Assembly (NCBI GenBank): GCA_020744225.1
Contig: JAGMWG010000008.1
Coordinates: 186,001-250,000, forward strand
Reading direction: 5' to 3'
DNA length: 64,000 nucleotides
Origin: Paraphoma chrysanthemicola
Lineage: Eukaryota > Ascomycota > Dothideomycetes > Pleosporales > Phaeosphaeriaceae
Of this stretch, positions 34,889 to 45,272 are shown one piece after another. Every line of letters begins with the position of its first letter. Position 1 is the stretch's first letter. Made by a program: the position numbers and the translations under genes. A model generated the notes under the pieces. It searched no databases. It was not told the DNA's origin and saw only the letters and a program-made list of their open reading frames with translations.

Positions 34889-35988
34889 TCATCCTACCTT
34901 GCGTCGCTTGAAGAAAGTTTCAATACTCTTCTGTGACGCATCGTGACGGGAGCTTCCTACGCCGCCGCCAGTGCGCTTCAACCCTTTCAGATGGTCTTTG
35001 CTGTTGATGGCAAGGATAGTGGTTTCCCAACCATGCGCGACGCGTGACATCAGCACTGGCAGTTCAATTTCAGCGTCTTGACGCGAAGCGTCTGCAGGTC
35101 GCTCTTCAGGGGTTCTAAAAACCGCGCCTGACACAGGCACATTGTCCTCGAGCAGTACCTTTTCCTCCGCTGCCGGTATTTCAGCGGGCAACGCGGAAGG
35201 TGCTGTGATCGACAGCGACAGAGCATCAGCGGTTGTAGCTGGGACCGGAACACCCGGCTTGGTCATGAGGAGCTCGAGGTAGCCTGTGTTTGACCAGCCA
35301 CCAAGATGTTCTAGAGACGGACGTGCCGTAGCCTGGAGCTCTGGAGACAGCACAACGCTCTTTCCAGGAAGTCGTAAAAGCAGGCGCTTCCAGAGCGTGG
35401 AGAGGAATATGCCATGCGAGACAATGGCAATGCACCTTTCAGCAACACCCGAGTGGTCAGCTAAGAGCGGCAGGAGATGTTCGTCCAGGAACGTATCGGC
35501 ACGGCGCGCCATGGAGTCTTTCGACTCCACGTCTACAAAGCCTGGGCTACCTTTACTCTCAAGACGATGATGCTCCTTGCCAGTCAGCTTCGACTCAGGC
35601 GGCCGCTCGTAGAACTTCTTTCCCTCCATCGAACCGAAGTCTTGCTCAACCAGCAACGGCAATTGAACAACCTCGGGAATCGACGCCGGCAATGCATCGG
35701 AACTACTCGAGGCAAGCTGGGCTTCGCGGATCTTGCCGGCGGTTCTCGCAGCGCGCTGAAGATGCGACGAGTACAGGTGTGTGAACGACAGGCCGATCGC
35801 CTTGAAGTGTTGACCTAGGCGAGTCGCCTGTTGATAGCCATGATTGGTGAGTTCTGAGTCCCTGATGCCAGCACTGCAAGTGTTAGCAGAGTAGAGTGCG
35901 CCCGCAGAAAATCATCTTACTAGAGGCCAGCAACATTGTCGACTGTTTCTCCATGCCGAATCAGAAACAACCTCATGGATCGCGCCAT
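34889..35988 (-). CDS. Histidine phosphatase (phosphoglycerate-mutase fold) with C-terminal PIP-box-like motif
   Basis: Exons 35988-35921 and 35873-34889 give 350 residues. The catalytic RHG loop is in LFLIRHGETVDN (His12), the second-strand motif in LYSSHLQRAARTA, the acid in EQDFGSMEGKKFY, and the second catalytic His in AIVSHGIFLSTLWKRLL. This is the usual order for the 2H phosphatase superfamily, nearest to broad-specificity PGM-like phosphatases and not glycolytic enzymes. After the catalytic domain (about residues 1-235) comes a disordered, acidic Pro/Ala-rich stretch, and the protein ends QKSIETFFKRRKVG. That fits the PCNA-binding consensus QxxIxxFF exactly, with basic residues after it. 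The motif suggests work at replication or repair forks, for example on nucleotides; this is inference. The gene is divergent from the Zn2Cys6-module gene. Confidence 0.9.
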
Positions 35989-37334
35989 GGTGCCCACCGC
36001 GGGCGACAGATGGCGCCGTCAAGCTTCATGATGGGCGTTGCAAGACGAAGAAAGAGCTTGGGAGCGCCAAACATTTTTGCCCCAGTGGTCCGTGTTAGCG
36101 TGGATGACTAAGTACTGGCAACATCCCGGACTTGAGAGTCCTGGAGACGACAGTAATACTTTACATACGCGACTGGGCAATTTCGTGGCGTCTAGGAGTT
36201 GATCACTTACTCATCTTCCTCGATGCCGCAAGTATGAGGGAAGAGTTCCAGGATTTTGAGTGGTTGGAGCGTCACGCTCGAGACACGATGGCGCTCACGA
36301 ACATGGCCACTAGATCTTCAAACAATTCTGCGTTGCAGTGAGCAACAAGGGCTTATTATTTACTGAGGTTACCAAATCGTCTGGATCTTTAAAGGGAACC
36401 TCGAGTTGGGAGATGCCCACAAGCCTATCGACCGTCGCTGGCTCCAAGCCAAGGGCAGGACTGCTGCACCTTCAGGCAATTTTAGGAATTCCGGGCTCTC
36501 GCGCATCTGGTACACGACCTAGTGCAACATCTCGGAGTCATCTCATCGGCGTTCATTTGGCTTGCGGCTCGTCACCTATTTGTGGAAAAAGATGTGACTG
36601 CCACAATCCTGTGGGCCTTTCCATGGTGGCTCATTCGGTTCCTCAAGCACACTACATGACAATTCATTTTGATTCCATACGCACAATCCAAATCTGGATA
36701 GCGCAGTTGGCTTCCGAGCTCACGATTTTGATCGAATAGCCCAATCGACCGCATCCTTATTCCTGCGTTGCTTCCTCCACAGCTTTTCTGCCATCACATC
36801 TGCTTCCTGACACTTTTGTTCTCGTTCATAGCAAACACCACACTGAACCCGTCCTCCATACATCGAGCTACAATCTCAATTATCCATACACTCCCCAGCC
36901 TACTCATCTATCCAACCGATAAAGATACCCATGGCACGCGGAAGGATAGGGGAGTACAGTTTTGACAGCTTGCATCCCGGACCTTCGGAATCGTATCACG
37001 GCGTCTCATTAAAATCTCACAATTGTTTCATCGGTGTAGGCCAATTTCAGCTATTCTCTCTCTCACTGCTAGGCAGTTTCCTCACTTGGCTACTGTCAAG
37101 CTTGGTCATCAGCCGATGGTCGGCCGCGGTATGCACCAAGCTCCAGTTCCATAAAGGCGTCTATTTTCACCTGCCGACCTTACTGGCCTCTCAAGCCACA
37201 TGTATCTCTTCGCTCACCGTTGGGCCAGATTACTCACCAGCGTTCCACCCAATCCCTGCCCGTGCTCTTTTACCGCGACCAGCTGGCCAAAGCGAACTCT
37301 CGTGCTTCTTTAGCCCCCCGTCACCTACATTACT
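35989..37334. promoter_or_regulatory. Divergent intergenic region and leader of the zinc-module gene
   Basis: 1.35 kb between two divergent starts. The right half (about 36760-37330) is C/T-rich, typical of fungal promoters and leaders. An ATG in strong context (CCCATGG, 36931) opens a 147-codon frame that overlaps the main start in another frame; if transcribed it would act as an inhibitory upstream ORF. Confidence 0.4.
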
Positions 37335-39825
37335 ATGGGCTCTTCATTTCAACCTCTCAAAACAGTCCTTTTAACAGCCATGGCGGACGATGCTATGCCT
37401 CCCAAACCAAATTGCGAGTTCGATTTTGACCTGCCGCACGGTATCGACACCGAAGAGACTGCACCTTCCACTCAGACAAACAATGTGGCCCTTGATGAGC
37501 AAAATTCAGACAGGAACCTGGGACACACCGATGAGCAATTGGATGAGCTCTTTGAGGATGTCCGCGACAATGCGCAGCAGCCTATGAACTACGATACCTT
37601 TGCGCAGGGCTTCTCTGATGACGAGGGCGGCGAAGAAGCCTTTGACCGATCCTGGATAGCTCACCAAGCTAGAAAATCGTCACCAAAGCATAAAAAGAAG
37701 TCTCCGAGGCGTTCCGAAGATGGCGACGGTGATGACGAGGGCAGCCCGCGGGCGAAGAGACCGCGAAAGTCCCTGTTCGGTGGGCCTGTGGAACACATTG
37801 ACACGCAACAATGCGCAAACTACCCTAGCAGCCAAAGCAGTGTACAGCGCACTCCAATAACGCCTGGACATGGCATCGGGCAAGGCATGTCCAGCCTGAA
37901 CATCGATGCTCCGGATGATCGTCCTATCAAGCTGGGATTCGGCCTTGACTGCTCCGATCGGGACAGTTTGTCACCTGTACCTTCAAGGGCACCTTCGGAG
38001 GAGAGTGTCATCATTCCTCCTGACGATCAGGTGAGTCAACCATGCCGTGGAATGTGTGAAGACATACTCATGCCTGCAGCCCGCATACGATTTACGCAAG
38101 AACATCGACCGCGCGAAAACGTCCACGTACCTTGATACCGACAAGACCGGAAACTATGACCCGACTCGCGAGGCCAGGCTAAAGGGACTCAAACTACAAC
38201 GAGCGAAGGCAGCGAAAGCTGCCAAGAAGAAGGGCAAGGGCAAACAGAAAGCCCCTAAAGAACATGTCCTAAAATGCATTGTGAGACTGCGCTTCAAGGC
38301 AATCGGCAATGTGCGTAACCACACGAACGATGAGCAAAACTGGCCGGATGGCTGGTCGGACAACGATTCAGATTATGAGCGTGACACCAAAGAGATCCGG
38401 GAGTTTTATCGACGCAACACTCCTGGCGTCCCAGCTCAAGTGCCGGTTGAAGATCCTCTAGGGCTGTCAGATGATTTGACGGGTCATCCAGCGGTTCGAG
38501 GCTGCTACAGCTGTCGCAAGGAGGACAAGGAGTGCTCCATGGTCAATGGCGGCACATATCCCTGCAAAGAGTGCGATGACGACGAAATTGAGTGCGAACC
38601 AATCCTGGCGCCTGTAATCAAGGGTCGTTGCAAGCAGTGCGAGGAGGATGGTGAGGAGCGATGCTCGTACCAGGACGATCCTGAGCAAGCCATTTGCGAC
38701 CACTGCGTTAGACGTGAGCAGGTTTGCGAAGCCCTGCCGCCAAACGGCTACAAAACCCCTCGCACCTCAATCGACGACATCATGTACGGTCCAAATCGCA
38801 AACATGTGCAATGCACGTTTTGCCGCCTCGAAAAGAAGCGATGCAGCCTTAAGAAAAAGACCGACAAGCCACCTTGCAAGTTTTGCAAGAAGAACGGTAT
38901 TGGCTGCACGTTTTACGACTTGCCTACGATGAATACAGGCAAACAAACAACGAGCAAACAGAAGGCTTCTTTGGGGCCAACAGAAGGTCCCGCCCCAGAA
39001 GTGTCTAAACCTAGCTCCGAATTTTTCAGCATGGAGGATCTCGAAGACATGTACAACGAGGAGGAGCAACCCATGGTCCGCGAGCCTACACCTGAAATCG
39101 ACATGGAAGATAACGACGGCAATAAAGGCGTGCTCACCAAAATCAAGACTTCGTTCGCGCATCCTATCAAATTCAGCGGCTTGGTTAGTGTCACTCGGGA
39201 TTGCAACTTCTGCGAAATGCCTGCTTATAGCTTCACCGGCCTGTTCGAAACCGAAGTCCATGTCATTCGCTGGTATAATGGCCTAGGGTACACCGAGGTA
39301 GGCGGCGGGCACCGTGAGGTTATAGGCGCGACGACAATGTGTCAACCGTGCTCGATCGCCCGAGCCCAGATCGTGTCGTGCGATCAGCATGATATCCAGC
39401 GTGTCTACGATGAAAATACAACGCCCCATTTTGATGCCTTAATTGCGGAACTACTCTGTACAGAGCCAGGTTCACAGCTTCTGCATCAACAGCTGCAGCG
39501 ATGGTGCTCGATGTGCTTTTCTCCGGCAACCTTCATCTGCTGCACGCGTCAGCCCTCGTTGATCCCAGATGGAGAAGAAGAGGTGGAGCTTGATGGATGT
39601 GGGCTCAGGCTTTGTGTGTCATGCGAGGTTATGCTGAGGAAGGTATTCAATGGAGACAGCAGCGAGATGGCCGCGATGATGGACCTTGAGCCTAAGGCGA
39701 AAGAGGGAGAGGAAGAGGTGGCAGGAAGGCAAGTGAGGGCGGACGTTGGCTTTCTTTCTCGTGAGGGACTACTGATGAAGTTTCTCGCGCACGATTTGAC
39801 TGAAGACGATGCCATGGAAGCATGA
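37335..39825 (+). CDS. Nuclear-type protein with three tandem Zn2Cys6-like modules
   Basis: Exons 37335-38030 and 38080-39825 (49-base intron) give 813 residues. An alternative in-frame ATG in better context (AGCCATGG, 37380) would give 798. The N-terminal about 230 residues are acidic and disordered, with a basic patch (KHKKKSPRRSE, KRPRKS) that reads as a nuclear localisation signal. After a Lys/Ala-rich helix come three six-cysteine modules: CX2CX6CX9CX2CX6C, CX2CX7CX10CX2CX6C and CX2CX6CX10CX2CX6C. Each matches the spacing of the fungal binuclear zinc cluster. Downstream, about 250 residues hold further Cys pairs (CNFCEMPAY, MCQPCSIA, WCSMCFSPATFICC, LRLCVSCE), suggesting another zinc-binding domain. 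No fungal-specific transcription-factor middle domain is seen. DNA or histone binding is likely but inferred. Confidence 0.88.
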
Positions 39826-40639
39826 TTCATTTTGCAGCCGTTTTGTGCTTACGCTTTGAGCGCCCAGCCTTGACATATCTTTGGCTCGGCGCTGAGACCT
39901 CGGACACTTATGGTAAAGCGCTGGATGGAATGATGACAGCGAAGGTAGATAGATGTATTCGTGTCGCTTCAGAGGACGAAAATGCGCTCAGCTATTTCAA
40001 TGAGCACGTAAGCGCCATCTGCAGCAGCTAAGGGTTCGGTCACCGGGAGTGCCAAAATATCAGTCAGGCGATTCAGACCAAGTTCACATGTCCCTTCGAG
40101 AAACACAACTTTCGCTCACAAGCTCTGAGCTGGGGCTCAATGGGATGAGATGATGACATCCAAGGTTCCAGCCGGCGCAAACGTGTTGAGGTGGTCCGGC
40201 AGCAAGATCCGAGTGACTCTTTCGATCCATTGACTCCACAGTAGCAATGTTGGTGCCTCAGCTCTTGAACAAAGTCCGCGCACCTCTATTGAGTTAGAGT
40301 GAAGATCGGTGCCCATTCACGTGCTACGGGACGTCGACCAGAACACCGCGAGCTTCTGGCCTTTGAAATACCTTTCTACATCAGCTCTCCGCCTCCCTCC
40401 ACAGACCTTGATGTCACTTCTTTAAGATTCGCGACTGATCCTTTACGCTTCCAGGCCAAACCTACATGCTCATCGATTGCAAAGCGCGAACGAAATGGAT
40501 TGGCACCGTTCGTAAATTATGACTCGAATGACTCCTCGCTGCCGCGTCACGGAATCGAAGATGCATTAACACGATATTGATGTCGGCAGGATTTTTTTTT
40601 ATTACTTAATTGACTTTGCTCGCATTCAAGCACTTCCGA
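39826..40639. other. Convergent 3' region
   Basis: 814 bases between the stops of the zinc-module gene (+) and the dioxygenase (-). A T-run at about 40591-40600 may belong to the dioxygenase 3' end. No gene. Confidence 0.5.
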
Positions 40640-41857
40640 CTAGTATTCAAAGCCTTGGACTGCTCCACCACTTTCCTCGAGTGGTGTCTCATATGGTGCC
40701 TCAGCCTGAGGTGTGATCCTCGCCAAATGCCTCCGCGCGCCGTCGTCCCAATCCAACAGTGCTGAATGCGCAGTGACGCGGTTGTCCCATACCACAACAG
40801 TACCTGGCGCCCACTTGACACGTGCCTGGAAATCCTGGCCCTTCGCGATGTGGTCGTATAGGAAGTTGAGCAGGAAGTCGCTCTCTTCCTTCTTGTAACC
40901 CACGATGCGACGGCTGAACTGGGGGTTCACGAACAGCGCTTTCTCGCCGGTCGCTGGATGAGTGCGTACAAGAGGATGGATTGAAGTCACTGCATCGCGA
41001 CGGACGATGCCACCTCGATTCCTGCTATTGTCGGCTTGCTCAACAGCCGAATGTACGACTTTGAGGCCTTGGAGACGCTTACGGAACTCCGGCGAGAGCC
41101 TCCTGTATGCTGCAGCTTGGTTCGCGAAGAGCGTGTCGCCACCTGCAGCTGGTCCGTCGAGCAAGTACAAGAATGTCGTGCCCGGTGGCTGCTTCTCGTA
41201 TGTTACGTCGGAGTGCCAGGTAATCGAGTTCGTTCGCTCCTCGAAGAAGTCGCGCGCAGTCGTATCATCTGTTCCGCGATGCACAAGGTGCACTTGTGGG
41301 TAACCCTCAGGGGCACCAGATGTGGGATGAATGTGGTGTCGACCGAAGTAGCCGCCGAACTCAAGCGCATCCTTGATGGGTAGATCGGCGAAGTCTTGAT
41401 CACGGAATGCCACAACCTTTTTCTGAGCGACAAACAAGGCCAGTTCATCTTTGCCAGCGTTCGTGAGTTTGCTCAGCTGCACGCCGTGAACCTCGGCGCC
41501 GATGTTGGCGGTCAAATCAGCGACTTTGGCATCCTTCAACAGATTGGGAAACGACGAGTCTGCATCTTTGCCATGATCGGTGTGCTGGAAAGGTTCCAAA
41601 GGAGGATACCTGGTACTGGCGTTAACATTATGTCACATTCGTCAAGATGTATCCACCTACTTCTGGCCTTTTTCGTTGTCCCATGTTGGAAGGTAGTTGG
41701 GATATCTTGCTGGCGCGTGCTTCTCGGTGCCTCGAAGCTCGAGCTCCTTCTTGAACACTTTCGGTCCACCGAACGCAGCCTCTTTGTATTGGCCAACTCC
41801 TGACTTGTAGCCGACAGCCTGTTGCTGCGTCACTTCCTCAACGAGTGCGGGAGCCAT
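40640..41857 (-). CDS. TauD/TfdA-family Fe(II)/2-oxoglutarate dioxygenase (taurine/sulfonate type)
   Basis: Predicted to hydroxylate taurine or an alkylsulfonate, releasing sulfite and an aldehyde, with 2-oxoglutarate as co-substrate. Exons 41857-41661 and 41609-40640 (51-base intron) give 388 residues. The iron ligands are HSD in NSITWHSDVTYEK (about His198/Asp200) and the distal His in DNRVTAHSALLDW (about His347). The 2-oxoglutarate-binding Arg lies in RRHLARITPQ. Early motifs VADLTANIGAEVHGVQL and VVAFRDQDF are typical of TauD. Yeast Jlp1 has the same architecture and length. The family also covers 2,4-D-type and other substrates, so taurine/sulfonate is the best guess only. Divergent from an Soa1/Dal5-like permease 0.9 kb away. 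Confidence 0.93.
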
Positions 41858-42758
41858 GTTGTGATGCGTTAACAATATGTTAGGTTTCAGAAGTAACAAC
41901 GGCGATCAACATGCGTTTTCTGCATGCAACAGGGACTTATATATCAAGGAGGTACTGTCATCCGAATCTCGGCTCAAGCATCTACCGCAATACGATACAA
42001 TAGCTACGCGATGCTCGACCCCGCTTTCACGTTTGGTGGCGACAGATTCGCCTGTACGATGGTATCATCGAGGTACTGCCCCTCCATGAAACCCCCAAAT
42101 CTCGCCAATGCCGCCTTAAATCCGGATCAATCAGATCAGTTGTGAATGGCGAAAACAATGCAGGTATTGCTCGATATCGCCTTATCGCGTCTAGCGCCAC
42201 GAATAGGGTACAGAGCCGTTCGACCAACAGGCCGGTGCAACGTCGACCTTTCTACGCGCTGTTCTCCGATGGGCAATTTTCGTCTACTTTGGCGTCATTC
42301 AATCTCTCGAGCCGATGGATGGAGCAAGATAAGGCAATTGTGGACTGGACGTTCGCTAGGATGTCGTGAGCTACCCGGCCAATCACGCAATGCCCCATTA
42401 AGCTTCAGCACAACGAATCAGTTGCAAGCATACGAAGTATATTGTCTACTAAGGCGATGCGACATCACACCTGCCATTTGCGTGCTTTGAGCGCATCAAT
42501 CACCAGAGATGGACCATTACACAAGGATTTGACAGCTGCCACGCGAAACTCGTGGCAAGTTGCTGCGACTGCGGAGTTATTGCGGCCTCTCGTGGGTACA
42601 TTGAGACAGCCCTCCCAACACTAGCAACATGCAACGTGCCCCTTTGTGGACCGCGTCCTGGACAGCCTCGTACGTCGTAGAGCTAGGGTGAAGAAATTTT
42701 GTTCCGCGGTCTTTTCCCTACGTATGCTCGCACGGATCGAACGGTTCCTTTATAAATC
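41858..42758. promoter_or_regulatory. Divergent intergenic region, dioxygenase / permease
   Basis: 901-base region between divergent starts, the natural place for shared control. I looked for the Cys3/MetR-type palindrome ATGRYRYCAT and saw no clear copy. A TATAAA at 42751-42756 lies directly against the annotated permease ATG. Confidence 0.4.
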
Positions 42759-44689
42759 ATGGCGCGCCGTTCACCAAGACCATCCCAAGACTCCCAAGAG
42801 CCACTATTGCAGCAGTGGCGCAGCATGGCAATCCAACCAGCTCCAATATCTGCTGGTGATATACCAGTCACTGGCAAAGAAGTTGAATTGACTGGCAGTT
42901 CAAGCGGCAGTGAGGTTGAGGTTCACAAGTCTGGCAAAGGCAATCGAGAGGGTACTACCTTCGCTGCCCATGGTTTGCGACAAGACAACTATAGGCCAGT
43001 CGATAGCTATGAGGGACTGCATCGATATGATCCCGACTTCGAGTGGGTACCGGAAGAGGAGCGCAAGGTTGTTAGAAAGGTGCGAAGACTTACCACGAGG
43101 GCTGACGACACAACTAACAACCTTCAGATTGACAAGCGAATCTGCACTTGGGTGTGCTTGATGTTCTTTGCGCTGCAACTCGACAGAGGCAATATTTCAC
43201 AGGTATGTTTAATTTCTCATGACCTAATGCTCATGCACTCACACGGCCTCAGGCTCTCAGCGACAATATGCTCAATGATTTGCACATGAACACAAACGAC
43301 TACAACTATGGGCAAACCATCTTCTTCGTCTGCTTCTTGGCCGCCGAGCTTCCTTCACAGCTTATCAGCAAGAAGCTTGGCCCTGACAACTGGTAAGCAA
43401 AGCTTTGCCAAGGACTGCCCATTTACCGCTGATCACAAACACAGGATACCCGTACAGATGGTATCTTGGAGTCTTGTCGCCAGTTTCCAAGCTTTTCTCA
43501 GCGGTCGTAGCTCTTTCTTTGCATGCCGGGCATTACTCGGCCTCATCGAAGGCGGCTTCATTCCCGATAACATCCTTTACCTCAGCTACTTCTACACCGG
43601 AATTGAACTACCCGGACGCTTGAGCTGGTTCTGGGTGTCGTATCAGTCAACTCAAATCATCTCTGCATTCTTCGCATTCGGCATTCTCCGTCTCCGTGGC
43701 CATAATGGAATGGAAGGCTGGCGCTGGCTATTCGCGCTCGAGGGCATGCTTACTGGCATCATCGGCATTCTGTCTTGGTTCTACCTTCCACCTAGCCCGA
43801 CTCAGACAGCCACCAAGAGTAGCTGGAATATCTTCCGCGGGAAAGATGGATGGTTCAATGAAAGAGAAGAGAAGATCATGGTCAACCGTATCCTGCGCGA
43901 CGATCCTAGCAAGGGCGACATGCACAATCGCCAGGGCTTGAGCTTTGTGATGTTGTGGCAGTGTCTATCGGACTACCACATGTGGCCAATCTACCTGATT
44001 GGCCTCACCTGGCTCATTCCGTCCTCGCCTATATCTTCTTACTTGACTCTGCAATTGCGGTCCTTGGGTTTCAGCACCTTCGAAACCAACTTGCTTACCG
44101 TACGTACATCTGCTGCGTGTAGCTGTTCAAAAGCTTACGATTTTAGATCCCTGCCTACGCTCTCTTCATCATACAACTCCTCTTCTGGACATGGCTTTCA
44201 GAGCGTGTCAATGAGCGCTTCCTCATAGGCCTTTTGTCGCAAGTTTGGGCACTGCCGATCCTTATTGCGCTAGAACTCCTGTCCAAGAATGCTTCTCCAT
44301 GGTCACGCTGGGTTCTTTCTACGCTCCTAGTTGGCCACCCATACGTTCATGCCATTCTCGTCGCAATCACATCTCGCAACGCTGGTACTGTACGTACACG
44401 CACAGTCGCATCCGCACTATACAACATGTGCGTACAAGCGAGTTCGATTATCAGCCAGAACATCTACCGCGACGATGACAAGCCGTTATATCGTCGAGGT
44501 AACAAAGTCCTCATCGCAATCTGCGCGTGGAATTTTGCTGTCTTTGTTGGAGCGAAGCTGTATTATGTTTGGGTGAACAAGAGACGCGACAACGTCTGGG
44601 GCAGCATGAGCAAGGATGAGAAGGAGACGTACCTGGAGACGACGAAGGACAAGGGAAATAAGAGGTTGGATTTCAGGTTTGCGCATTGA
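42759..44689 (+). CDS. MFS anion permease, allantoate-permease (Dal5/Soa1-like) family
   Basis: Plasma-membrane proton-coupled transporter of organic anions. Exons 42759-43079, 43128-43202, 43253-43392, 43445-44099 and 44147-44689 give 577 residues, all joins in frame. The N-terminus (about 1-105) is cytosolic and hydrophilic, ending KVVRK/IDKRICTWVCLMFF at the first membrane helix. LDRGNISQALSDN and the ELPSQLISKKLGPDNW loop match the Dal5/anion:cation symporter subfamily, as does GLIEGGFIPDNILYLSYFY. About twelve hydrophobic segments can be counted. The C-terminus is a short charged tail. TATAAA ends three bases before the first ATG, so the true start may be the next in-frame ATG (42825, AGCATGG). 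Yeast Soa1 in this family carries sulfonates and other sulfur anions. Confidence 0.92.
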
Positions 44690-45223
44690 GGATGCGGTAT
44701 ACTTGTATTGCAACTTGAGGTCGCTGCAGAGCATATGGATTTTCGCGGACTGCACGATGCGTATCGAGCATAGTATTTTGGCAAAACTTCTTGATGGGAA
44801 ATATAACACAATTCACCACGCGGCACAGCCTGAAGACCGAAATCCCTCCAAGTGATTGAGCAGTTTGCCCGAGTACCGTATCGTCTTTCACCCAATTTTC
44901 ATCTTCAGGCGTCCTAGAAAAGGCAAAACGATGTCACCGCAGAAGCAATAGCAGAGAACGTCTAGTGATCATCTTGATTGCGCGGTCAAGCACTTTTTCT
45001 AAAGTGTGTCATTCCTTAAAGTGCCTCAACAGAGTGGGATGTTTTCGAGCACCCCAAGGGTAGGCGATAAATTACAGAACAAGAACTTTCGATCATTTTA
45101 GGTTCTCGGTCTGGTTTGACAAGGTGGTCGGGTCTTGTAACGATTTCCAGCAGGGTTGCAGAACAACCATCGTCTTGAAGAGATCTGAACCCTTTACACT
45201 GGGCGATTGAGCTCTTAATGCTT
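44690..45223. other. Intergenic, normal composition
   Basis: Between the permease stop and the transposon target duplication. GC content is like that of the genes, no ORF is supported, and the jump to AT-rich sequence occurs after the left inverted end of the element. Confidence 0.5.
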
Positions 45224-45231
45224 GTTCTTGG
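45224..45231. repeat. Left 8-bp target-site duplication
   Basis: GTTCTTGG immediately before the left inverted end, repeated exactly at 48263-48270. Eight bases is the length made by hAT transposases. Confidence 0.8.
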
Positions 45232-45253
45232 CACAGTCCGCAACAAGCAAGTA
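45232..45253. repeat. Left terminal inverted repeat
   Basis: 22 bases matching the inverted right end at 48241-48262 with three differences (positions 3, 4 and 12 of the repeat). Confidence 0.75.
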
Positions 45254-45272
45254 CGTTTCAAGTACTTGCTTG
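45244..45272. repeat. Perfect 11-bp inverted repeat inside the left end
   Basis: CAAGCAAGTAC and GTACTTGCTTG with a 7-base loop, starting 12 bases inside the element. Its arms contain the subterminal motif, so it is probably a paired transposase-binding site. Confidence 0.7.

Noticed and set aside
36338..36739. 133-codon plus frame upstream of the zinc-module gene
   Set aside because: Starts with GTG, no recognisable domain, lies in promoter-like sequence.
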